Source: Patescibacteria group bacterium (GTDB taxonomy: Bacteria; Patescibacteriota; Minisyncoccia; Minisyncoccales; UBA10102). Taken from it: a stretch of 21,253 nt of DNA. Below are positions 1 through 6,902 of the stretch, piece by piece (positions within the stretch are counted from its first letter, which is position 1; each line of letters begins with the position of its first letter). The position numbers were made by a program, and so were the translations under genes. The notes under the pieces are model-generated. The model saw nothing but the letters and a program-made list of their open reading frames with translations. It did no database searches and had not been told where the DNA came from. Location: NCBI GenBank assembly GCA_018816925.1, contig JAHIUP010000009.1, forward strand, positions 1-21,253, in the 5' to 3' direction.

Positions 1-1094
1 AAGAGACGAGGATTGTTCTTCACGCGCTCGGGGTTGAAGCCATTGGAGACAATGGTCTCCATGTTTTCTTGCGTCTTTACTCCAAGCTTCTCAAGTTTCC
101 TCTCCAGGCCAATGGCATCCATGAGTTTTTCTATCTTCTCTTTCGCTTCCCTGCCGTCCTTCACACCCATAATCCCTGCTAATTCGTCCATGGTCTTCCG
201 TACATATTCTGTTCCCCTCTCGTCTGTACAGTCCTCTTCTCCTACTCCGCTATTGAACAGAATCATAGAGGGAAGCGTAAGAGCTGTGGCGTGTCCGTGG
301 GGAACGCCAAAATACGAGGTGATGGGATAGGAAACGGCGTGGCAGGCGGTGGTCTCGGCAATATTAATGGCCCTGCCCGAGAGGTAGGCCGCTTTAGCCA
401 TCGCCGTCCTCACCTCCTCATCTGGGTTGTTTACTGCCTTCTCCAAACTCTGAAAGGCAAGCTGAATGGCTTCCCTGGCGTACCCCTTGGACTCTGCTGT
501 GGACTTTGCGCTCCAGAAGGACTCCACTGCCTGGGAGAGCGCATCCATGCCCGTGGAAGCCGTAATACGCGGTGGCAGGGAAAAAGTGAACCGCGCGTCC
601 ACGATGGAATAAACAGGGAGCACAAAGGGATGCGCCAAAGAGTGCTTGGTTTTCCCAAGATATACCACCGCGAACTGCGTGGCTTCAGCTCCCGTACCAG
701 CTGTGGTGGGTACGGCAATAAGCGGCTTCCCTTCCTTCTCTATTTTCCGCTCCTTCCTCACGTAGGAAGCTGGCTCCCCTTCCTGAACGGCGAGCGCATT
801 GAGCGCCTTTGCCGTATCTATGGTACTTCCCCCTCCCACCGCGAGCACCACATCTGGCTGGAATCTGCGGAATACCGCAATCCCCTTTTCTACCTGCTCA
901 ATAGTTGGATTGGGAAGAATATCAGAGAATTCCTCTACTTGAAAAGAAACCAAAAGCGGGACTATGGCGTCCTTTGCCCCGCTCTTTTCATACGCCTCCT
1001 TCTCGGCAACAAGCAAAATCTTCTTCGCTCCTTCTTGCTCCAAGATTCCCTTAAGTTCCTTGATACTGCCCGCCCCAAAAAAGTGTTTCTCCAT
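1..1094 (-). CDS. Iron-containing alcohol dehydrogenase, probable phosphonoacetaldehyde reductase (3' end cut by window)
   Basis: I translated 364 codons from the ATG at 1094 to the left edge with no stop, so the end of the gene lies outside. The protein is a group III (iron-type) alcohol dehydrogenase. It has the GGGS dinucleotide-binding motif near residues 87-90, a TTAGTGAE motif at 130-137, and metal-site positions Asp184, Gln188, His252 and His266. Gln188 sits where FucO-type enzymes have His. Placement 3 bp after phosphonopyruvate decarboxylase argues that the substrate is phosphonoacetaldehyde, reduced to 2-hydroxyethylphosphonate with NAD(P)H, as in PhpC/FomC-type enzymes. A Shine-Dalgarno AAGGG lies 6 nt before the start, inside the end of the upstream gene. 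The C-terminal NPERVKNNPR segment is typical of the family end, so only a few residues should be missing. Family call is firm; the substrate is inferred from context. Confidence 0.88.
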   Translation of the reverse strand, partial: MEKHFFGAGSIKELKGILEQEGAKKILLVAEKEAYEKSGAKDAIVPLLVSFQVEEFSDILPNPTIEQVEKGIAVFRRFQPDVVLAVGGGSTIDTAKALNALAVQEGEPASYVRKERKIEKEGKPLIAVPTTAGTGAEATQFAVVYLGKTKHSLAHPFVLPVYSIVDARFTFSLPPRITASTGMDALSQAVESFWSAKSTAESKGYAREAIQLAFQSLEKAVNNPDEEVRTAMAKAAYLSGRAINIAETTACHAVSYPITSYFGVPHGHATALTLPSMILFNSGVGEEDCTDERGTEYVRKTMDELAGIMGVKDGREAKEKIEKLMDAIGLERKLEKLGVKTQENMETIVSNGFNPERVKNNPRL

Positions 1095-1097
1095 AGA

Positions 1098-2204
1098 TTA
1101 CCCTTGGAGAAAACGCATAAAGGCCTCCTTGTTTTCCTGGGGAGCGGCCGTAGGGCGGCCAAGATCTGTTCTCGTTCCCTGGGCTACTTTTACCACCAGG
1201 GCTGCGGGCGAAGACAGGGCGGCAAGATTAAGGAGCTCCAATTCTTCCCTTCCGCTTACGAGCGCAACGCTCTTGTACCCTACCGATTGAAACAACTTCT
1301 CCCAATCCAGCTTGGAGACAAGCGTGGGTTGGCCTCCTGTGCTCTCGTGCGCTCCGTTGTCTATTACAATATGCACGAGATTGGGAGCGTAGAAGCCGAT
1401 GGCGGCTGCGGACCCCATGTGCATCTGGAAAGCTCCGTCTCCGTCTATAAGGAACACGCGCTTTGAAACGGAGCGGGCAATACCTAAGGCAATGGCAGAA
1501 GCATGGCCCATGGAACCCACGGTAAGAAAATCCCGTTCATGGCTCTGTTCATTCTTTTCCCGTATCTCAAATACCTCCCTGGAGGTATAGCCCGTAGTGG
1601 AAACCACAGGGGCCTCCCCTATCTTTTCCAGTAGTATCTCTAAGGCCTCTTCCCTCCTCAATCCCTCTCTCTGCTCTTCCTCCTGTTTCTCCTTCTCTAT
1701 GATTCCCCTCGGGAACACGAGGGCGACCGGGGCCTGGTGCTCAAGGGCTATCTCCTTGAGGCGCGCCGCCTGCGCCGTAAGACCCTCCGGCTCGTCTTTT
1801 GCGACCTCATAGGGAATCTCCAACACCTTGAACATATCCTCCATTACCCTGCCCATTTTCTTGTGCTGGGGCTCATCCTTCTCTCCGGGCCTGCCCCTCC
1901 AGGCGACAAAGAGTATCATGGGAATGCCGTACACTTCAAGGTCTGCCAGGGAAGTGAGTGGGTTCATGGCATTCCCAAGGCCCGAGTTCTGGAGGTACAC
2001 CACGGGAACCTTGCCGGTAGCTAAGTGGTAGCCAACCGCTATCCCCACTGCCTGGCCTTCGTTCACGGCCCGAACGTGCCGGGTTTCATCTTCATGAGTT
2101 TCCAAGTACACCAAAAACTCCCGGAGACCGCTGTCTGGTACACCAGTAAAAAAGGTAAGGTCAAGCCGCTTGAGCGCTTCTAAAAACGACGTACTGGAAA
2201 TCAT
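1098..2204 (-). CDS. aepY: Phosphonopyruvate decarboxylase (TPP-dependent)
   Basis: This 368-residue protein is a thiamine-diphosphate enzyme that decarboxylates phosphonopyruvate to phosphonoacetaldehyde, the irreversible step that pulls the unfavourable PEP mutase reaction forward. The N-terminus has the TGVPDS motif (residues 20-25) typical of phosphonopyruvate/sulfopyruvate decarboxylases. Glu49 in VNEGQA is the likely TPP-activating glutamate. The C-terminal half holds the TPP/Mg motif GDGAFQMHMG near residue 252, followed by DNGAHESTGGQPT. Unlike sulfopyruvate decarboxylase of methanogens, both halves are in one chain. An in-frame TAG lies just upstream of the ATG, so this start is the only ATG option. 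I see no Shine-Dalgarno; a small GCGC hairpin sits there instead. The gene lies 30 bp after PEP mutase and 3 bp before the dehydrogenase. Sulfopyruvate as substrate is possible but unlikely next to PEP mutase. Confidence 0.93.
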   Translation of the reverse strand: MISSTSFLEALKRLDLTFFTGVPDSGLREFLVYLETHEDETRHVRAVNEGQAVGIAVGYHLATGKVPVVYLQNSGLGNAMNPLTSLADLEVYGIPMILFVAWRGRPGEKDEPQHKKMGRVMEDMFKVLEIPYEVAKDEPEGLTAQAARLKEIALEHQAPVALVFPRGIIEKEKQEEEQREGLRREEALEILLEKIGEAPVVSTTGYTSREVFEIREKNEQSHERDFLTVGSMGHASAIALGIARSVSKRVFLIDGDGAFQMHMGSAAAIGFYAPNLVHIVIDNGAHESTGGQPTLVSKLDWEKLFQSVGYKSVALVSGREELELLNLAALSSPAALVVKVAQGTRTDLGRPTAAPQENKEAFMRFLQG

Positions 2205-2234
2205 AGGCGCGGCATTGCGCTATCAAAAGTAGAA

Positions 2235-3563
2235 TTAGGAATGGTTCTCTGGGATAAGCTCTAAGGCCTCTGAAATAGGCAGGCAATACTTCTCCGCCTC
2301 ATGCGCCCTCCCGCTCTTGAGAATGGTCTCTGCCGCCTTCCTCATTGCGGGGTACGCGGCTCTTAACATGTGGTTGGCGTAAATGACAATGCGCACGCCA
2401 GCCCTCTGCAGGGCCTCTTCCTTCACTTGGCTGTAAGTAGAAGGGACGACAACCAATGGGACCCTGTTCTTAAACTTCTTGTACTCGCGCGCGAAGGCGA
2501 ATATCTCCTTGGGGGTCTTCTCCTTGCTATGTATTAAAATGCCATCCGCTCCCGCATCTATATACGCCTTTGCCCTCCGGAGGGCGTCTGCCTGCCCCTT
2601 CTGCAGAATCAAGCTCTCAATGCGGGCTATAATCATGAAGTCCTCGGTAATCTGGACGCGCTTGCCAGCGGTAATCTTCCTGGCGAATTCCGCCACGTTC
2701 TCTTGCTGCTGCTTCACCTCCGTGCCGAACAAAGAGTTGCGCTTTGCTCCCTTCTTATCTTCCATCACGAGGGCTGACACGCCAAGGCGTTCTGCAGTCC
2801 TCACCGTGTGCACGAAGTGCTCAGAAAGGCCTCCGTTGTCTGCGTCCACAAGTATGGGCTTAGTAGTCACCTCCAGAATCTGTTCAATTGTATGCACGCG
2901 GGAGCTTACGTCCACAACCGCAATGTCGGGCTTTCCCTTGGAGGTGGCATCCGTCAAACTGCTCTCCCACATTCCGTCAAACTCCACGGGTCTCCCATTT
3001 TTCTGCGCCTTCACCTTTTCTGCAATAAGCGCGCTCAACCCGTTGTGCGCCTCCAAAATACGCAAGAGGGGCTTTACTTCCAGCTGGCGTCGAAGCAACT
3101 GGAGGCGCTGGGCCGGTGTGATGCCCGCCTCCACCAGGTAGCGGATGATATCCGTGGAAGAAACACTGGGTGTATACGCGGGTTCCACGAGCTTCCCGCC
3201 CCATCCCTTAAGCGCCTGAATGACGCGCTGGCGAGTTTCCCGCTGGACTCCTGTTCTCCAATCGTCTCCGTGCACCACGTAATGGGGTTTTATCCTGCGG
3301 AGATTTGCCACATAGTCCAAGGTCTTTTGGGGTATTACGCGCTCCACTCCTGCAATGTTTTCAATAACCTGTTTTCTTTCCTCAAAACGCAAAAAGGGCA
3401 CTCGTTTGTAGGTTGCGATTGCTTCATCCGTAAGAAGCCCCACCACCACGCTCCCGAGCTTCCGGGCCTCCATAATAATGTGTATATGTCCGTGGTGAAT
3501 GACGTCTGCTGACATCCCCACGTACACGATTATTTTCACTTGAGGATTGTGTTGTCCTGCCAT
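2235..3563 (-). CDS. aepX: Fused nucleotidyltransferase - phosphoenolpyruvate mutase
   Basis: The protein has 442 residues and two domains. Residues about 9-145 form a TagD/PntC-like cytidylyltransferase with the HHGH nucleotide motif (23-26), GDDWRTG (99-105) and SSTDIIR (136-141). Residues about 165-430 form PEP mutase, which converts PEP to phosphonopyruvate and so makes the C-P bond. It shows the metal-binding stretch DADNGG (240-245), the diagnostic EDKKGAKRNS loop (268-277) that separates mutases from isocitrate-lyase-like hydrolases, and IIARIESLIL (311-320). The EDK...NS loop makes the mutase call strong. The fused transferase most likely activates the finished phosphonate with CTP for attachment to a glycan or lipid; its exact substrate (2-hydroxyethylphosphonate is my guess) is inferred. 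An in-frame TAG stop 6 codons upstream limits the start; a GTG at codon 9 is an alternative. A promoter candidate lies just upstream. Confidence 0.94.
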   Translation of the reverse strand: MAGQHNPQVKIIVYVGMSADVIHHGHIHIIMEARKLGSVVVGLLTDEAIATYKRVPFLRFEERKQVIENIAGVERVIPQKTLDYVANLRRIKPHYVVHGDDWRTGVQRETRQRVIQALKGWGGKLVEPAYTPSVSSTDIIRYLVEAGITPAQRLQLLRRQLEVKPLLRILEAHNGLSALIAEKVKAQKNGRPVEFDGMWESSLTDATSKGKPDIAVVDVSSRVHTIEQILEVTTKPILVDADNGGLSEHFVHTVRTAERLGVSALVMEDKKGAKRNSLFGTEVKQQQENVAEFARKITAGKRVQITEDFMIIARIESLILQKGQADALRRAKAYIDAGADGILIHSKEKTPKEIFAFAREYKKFKNRVPLVVVPSTYSQVKEEALQRAGVRIVIYANHMLRAAYPAMRKAAETILKSGRAHEAEKYCLPISEALELIPENHS

Positions 3564-3578
3564 AACCCAATGTTCAAA

Positions 3579-3607
3579 ATCCTACCATAAATCCCTCTCT
3601 CTTTCAA
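3579..3607 (-). promoter_or_regulatory. Candidate sigma70 promoter for the phosphonate cassette
   Basis: In the 49-bp gap after asnB the minus strand reads TTGAAA (3607-3602), a 17-nt spacer, then TAGGAT (3584-3579) preceded by TGG, which gives an extended -10. The predicted start of transcription would leave a leader of only about 8 nt before the PEP mutase ATG, so translation might be nearly leaderless. The matches are 5/6 and 4/6 to consensus. Found by eye, so it could be chance. Confidence 0.45.
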
Positions 3608-3612
3608 GGGCA

Positions 3613-5445
3613 TCATAAGTCAAACTTTCTCATCCATAGCTCGGCTAAAAGAAACCGCGAGATGTCCGTTTCCATCACCTGCCTGCTTCCCCCAAGAAAG
3701 GACTTGTAGAGCTCCAGGAGCGCCTGTTGGTCAACCAGTCCCCTTTCGGCAAGCCGGCTGTTCCGAAACACCTCCAGAATCCGCTCCCTAAGGTCTTCGC
3801 GGAGCCACTTCGCTTCCGGATTTAAGAACCCCTGCTTGTCCCTACGCCAGGCAATCTCGTGGGGCAATTCCGTCATACTCTTTCGCAGAACTGCCTTTGT
3901 CCAACCGTCTTTAATCTTCATGGCATTCGGCATACGGAGGGCGAAATCCACCAAACGGTAGTCAAGAAAAGGAAGCCGTACTTCCATGGAGTGCGCCATG
4001 CAGTTTCGGTCCTCGTAGTGGGTAAGGGCTGGCACGGTATAGTATTGTACGTCTGCAAGCTGGCGCTGGGCGAGCGACTCACTCTGCCAGAGAGGTTCCA
4101 GGCGCACTTCCTTTCGCAATACCCTGCTCACAGGGTCGCGCCACCCGCGATAATACGGGATATAACGTTTGGCCTCTGCCAGCGAAAGCTGCCACAGAAC
4201 GGTATGCTGAACTATTGAAGCCACCACCTCCTGCGCCACCGTTCCGAGTTTCCCGCGCCTGAATAGCTCTTTTAAGTAGAAAAGGAAGAACTTCCTGTAT
4301 CCCCCCAGGATTTCGTCTCCACCCTGTCCGCTCAAAAGCACGGTAATATCCGTGTTTTGTTTTATCGTGGAGAGCATGCGTTCATGAAGCACCACGTTCA
4401 TGCCACCAAAGGGTTCATCCTGGTGCCACACCACATCCTCCAACGCTTGCCATGCCTCATCTGAACGCGGACGGAACTTCTGGATATTCAGCCCCGCCTT
4501 CTCTCCAAGCAAGTCAATAAACCGTTCTTCCGAATACTTAGGGTCCTCTGACGCCACCCCAAAACACCGAATATTGTCCTGCATTGCGTTGGCGGCTACC
4601 GCAATACTGGAAGAGTCCAAACCCCCGCTCACGAGCACGCCGACAGGCACATCACTCCGCAAACGAATACGGACAGAATCCCAGAACAGCTCACGGAACC
4701 TTGCAAGCGCCTCCGATTCTTCAGAAGGCACGGGCTCCTCGCCAAACTCCCAGTAGGGCTTCTCCTCTGTTTTTCCGCTGGAGAGGTCTATCTTGAAGGA
4801 ATGGCGGGGCTTCAACTGCCAGATATCCTTAAAAAAGGTTTGCGGGGGAGAAGCGTCAATGAGCGCCTGTTTCAAGTAGGTAAAAAGTACTTGCTCATTT
4901 ACACCATTCTTTTGCTGAAACGGGAGGAGCTGCTTAATCTCGGAAGCAAACAGAAAAGTTCCCCTCTCTTGGATATAGTAGAGAGGTTTTATGGAGAAGC
5001 GGTCCCGGGAAAGAATTACCTTTTTCCCCGGCACATCCACCAAGGCAAAGGCCCACATACCGTTCATTTTTGCGAATCCGTCTTCCCCCCACGCCTTATA
5101 CACGTTCAAAATGACTTCCGTATCCGTCTTCGTTCTAAAAACACAGCCCATGCGCCGCAGTTCTTCCCGCAGCTCCACATAGTTAAAAATCTCTCCATTA
5201 AAGATAATCCAAATCCTGTTGTCATTCGTCATGGGCTGTACGCCATCGGCGGAAAGGTCAATAATCGCCAAACGCCGGTGCCCAACGTACACATCGGGCC
5301 TTCCCTCCTTTTTACAAGCAAACACTTGTTCGCCTTCCGCGTCCGGGCCCCGGTAGGAAACTTGGTCCCGGGCGGCACGGAATCTTGCAAGCTCCTGGGG
5401 AGAAAAGGATCCCTGAAGATGAATGGCGCCGAATAATCCGCACAT
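3613..5445 (-). CDS. asnB: Asparagine synthase (glutamine-hydrolysing) family amidotransferase
   Basis: This complete 610-residue protein belongs to the class II glutamine amidotransferase / asparagine synthetase B family. It begins MCGLFGAI, so the catalytic Cys2 nucleophile is present once Met is removed, followed by SYRGPDAEG and the glutaminase core to about residue 210. The synthetase half carries the ATP-pyrophosphatase PP-loop SGGLDSS near residues 270-276 and GQGGDEILGGY near 370. In metabolism AsnB makes asparagine. In glycan loci homologues often amidate carboxyl groups of uronic or other acidic sugars, and the position here between a capsule-type protein and the phosphonate genes favours such a role, though this is inference. 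The start is only 2 bp beyond the stop of the upstream gene, with no clear Shine-Dalgarno, which suggests translational coupling. Contrast the degenerate paralogue at 11449-13137. Confidence 0.92.
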   Translation of the reverse strand: MCGLFGAIHLQGSFSPQELARFRAARDQVSYRGPDAEGEQVFACKKEGRPDVYVGHRRLAIIDLSADGVQPMTNDNRIWIIFNGEIFNYVELREELRRMGCVFRTKTDTEVILNVYKAWGEDGFAKMNGMWAFALVDVPGKKVILSRDRFSIKPLYYIQERGTFLFASEIKQLLPFQQKNGVNEQVLFTYLKQALIDASPPQTFFKDIWQLKPRHSFKIDLSSGKTEEKPYWEFGEEPVPSEESEALARFRELFWDSVRIRLRSDVPVGVLVSGGLDSSSIAVAANAMQDNIRCFGVASEDPKYSEERFIDLLGEKAGLNIQKFRPRSDEAWQALEDVVWHQDEPFGGMNVVLHERMLSTIKQNTDITVLLSGQGGDEILGGYRKFFLFYLKELFRRGKLGTVAQEVVASIVQHTVLWQLSLAEAKRYIPYYRGWRDPVSRVLRKEVRLEPLWQSESLAQRQLADVQYYTVPALTHYEDRNCMAHSMEVRLPFLDYRLVDFALRMPNAMKIKDGWTKAVLRKSMTELPHEIAWRRDKQGFLNPEAKWLREDLRERILEVFRNSRLAERGLVDQQALLELYKSFLGGSRQVMETDISRFLLAELWMRKFDL

Positions 5446-5447
5446 AA

Positions 5448-6902
5448 TCAGCTGTGTTTTCTCCGCAAAATCCGTTTCCGCATTTGAGCAATGCTCCGCA
5501 GCTCCCGAACAATCTGCTGGTATTCATTTGAATCTTGTTTCGCTTGGGCAGCAACGATGCTCCCTGGAATAGTGTTGCGCAGGTATGACACCACAAACCT
5601 CAAGTTTACTTGTTTTAGATTCTCTTGCGACACCCCATTTTTGTGATCTGCAAGAATAAACTCTCGCAACTCGTCAAAGTTCTCTACTTTTCTACACAGA
5701 GGATGATACTCATAAAACGCGTTGCCCAAAATGTACGTTGGTTTCCCTGTGAGCGCCGCCTCCATTCCTGCAGTACCCGTAAGCACAATCATGCCCTTGG
5801 AGCGACGGATAAGCTCTGGCATAGATTCATCTGGCGCAATAAGAACCACGTTTGGAACACCCTGAAGTTTCTTGTAAAAGGAACCTGGTTTTGTGCCAAG
5901 GGCAGACATATGTTCTTTCACATAGAGCTTTGCGGGAAATGGAAGCTGGAAGGCAATGTTTCGGATTGCCGCTATCTGGTCAGAATAGTACATTGCCTGC
6001 ACCGTGGTGGAGGTTTCTGGCTGTAGGTGAAGAGGAAAGACATAAAACTCGTCTTTCGGGTCCAGGCGCCTGTAAAAATGTTTCTGCCGCGCAATGCGAA
6101 TCTGGGAGAGAGCAATCCTCGCAGGGGACCTTATCGCGGTCCGGAAACGGGTCTCACTCTCAAAATCAGTATCCTTAAACTTCTTTCGCTCCTTGAAATA
6201 ACGCCACAAAGATCCTCCGGTTTCACAAAAACGCCCCAGATAGTGGCTAATGTATCCAAAGAGCGTAAAGCGAATCTTGCCAGTTCCGAGGTACGAAGGA
6301 AGGCGCTTGTGGGAGAGAAAATCTCTAATAAAACGGGCCGCAAACCGCAGCTCCTCTTGAAGTATGTCCTTGGGAACTACCGTACGAAAGGTCTTCAGAT
6401 AGCGTTTATCTGTATATTCTGAATCAAACACATCAAGGCGTCCTGAAATCCGGGAATCCGTGATGCCAAGATACGGTATTCCGTACTTCAAAGACAGGGC
6501 ATAGGCCACCTCGGCCCCAACCCCGCTTGGGGGTTCAAATAGAATTGCATCCGGGCGCTCTGTCTCAAGAAGGTGCTCAAAAAACTGATACTCTTGGGCA
6601 AGTCGCTGAGCCGACGCACGATACCTCCATGGCCACTCCTCCATACGGGCAAAGTTGGCATAGAGCGGACGCCAGGTAAGGTCCTTGTAGTCCTCGCGCT
6701 TCTGATTATAGTGTTCCAGGCACCAATCCACTTTAGAGACAGTACGCGCGGCCTCGGGAAAGTATTGCGCCTTTTCATACTCCGCGAGCTTACTGCCAAA
6801 TACCAATACGCACTCATCTCCTTGCTGGAGCATACTTAAAGAGAGCTTCCCTAGAAACTCCATTAAAAAGGGGGCTTCTGTTACAATAATGCACCACTTC
6901 AT
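5448..6902 (-). CDS. Capsule polysaccharide biosynthesis protein, KpsS/KpsC-like
   Basis: This 484-residue protein resembles the Capsule_synth family that includes the Kdo transferases KpsS and KpsC. It has an N-terminal GT-B-like half opening MKWCIIVTEAPF. In the C-terminal half, PLHLQPETSTTVQA is followed by LYVKEH, a PNVVLIAPDES segment and TGTAGMEAALTGKP near residues 372-390, all features of this fold. The tail from about residue 450 is basic (RKRILRRKHS). In Gram-negative capsules KpsS and KpsC add Kdo from CMP-Kdo to a lipid anchor, and here the two upstream genes are KdsB and a KdsC-type domain, so a Kdo-linker role is attractive. A CMP-phosphonate or CDP-alditol donor is an alternative. 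The start overlaps the upstream stop as ATGA. No signal peptide or membrane segment is visible, so it is probably cytoplasmic. Confidence 0.8.
   Translation of the reverse strand: MKWCIIVTEAPFLMEFLGKLSLSMLQQGDECVLVFGSKLAEYEKAQYFPEAARTVSKVDWCLEHYNQKREDYKDLTWRPLYANFARMEEWPWRYRASAQRLAQEYQFFEHLLETERPDAILFEPPSGVGAEVAYALSLKYGIPYLGITDSRISGRLDVFDSEYTDKRYLKTFRTVVPKDILQEELRFAARFIRDFLSHKRLPSYLGTGKIRFTLFGYISHYLGRFCETGGSLWRYFKERKKFKDTDFESETRFRTAIRSPARIALSQIRIARQKHFYRRLDPKDEFYVFPLHLQPETSTTVQAMYYSDQIAAIRNIAFQLPFPAKLYVKEHMSALGTKPGSFYKKLQGVPNVVLIAPDESMPELIRRSKGMIVLTGTAGMEAALTGKPTYILGNAFYEYHPLCRKVENFDELREFILADHKNGVSQENLKQVNLRFVVSYLRNTIPGSIVAAQAKQDSNEYQQIVRELRSIAQMRKRILRRKHS

Noticed and set aside
291..1466. 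Long plus-strand open frame of 391 codons
   Set aside because: It lies antisense to the dehydrogenase and decarboxylase, whose proteins have clear family motifs; the plus-strand product has no recognisable domain and low-complexity basic composition.
2479..3512. Two overlapping plus-strand open frames opposite PEP mutase
   Set aside because: They are antisense shadows of a strongly conserved enzyme, and neither translation shows any family motif.
2235..3563. Methylisocitrate lyase or oxaloacetate hydrolase instead of PEP mutase
   Set aside because: The EDKKGAKRNS loop, the fused nucleotidyltransferase and the adjoining phosphonopyruvate decarboxylase fit PEP mutase.
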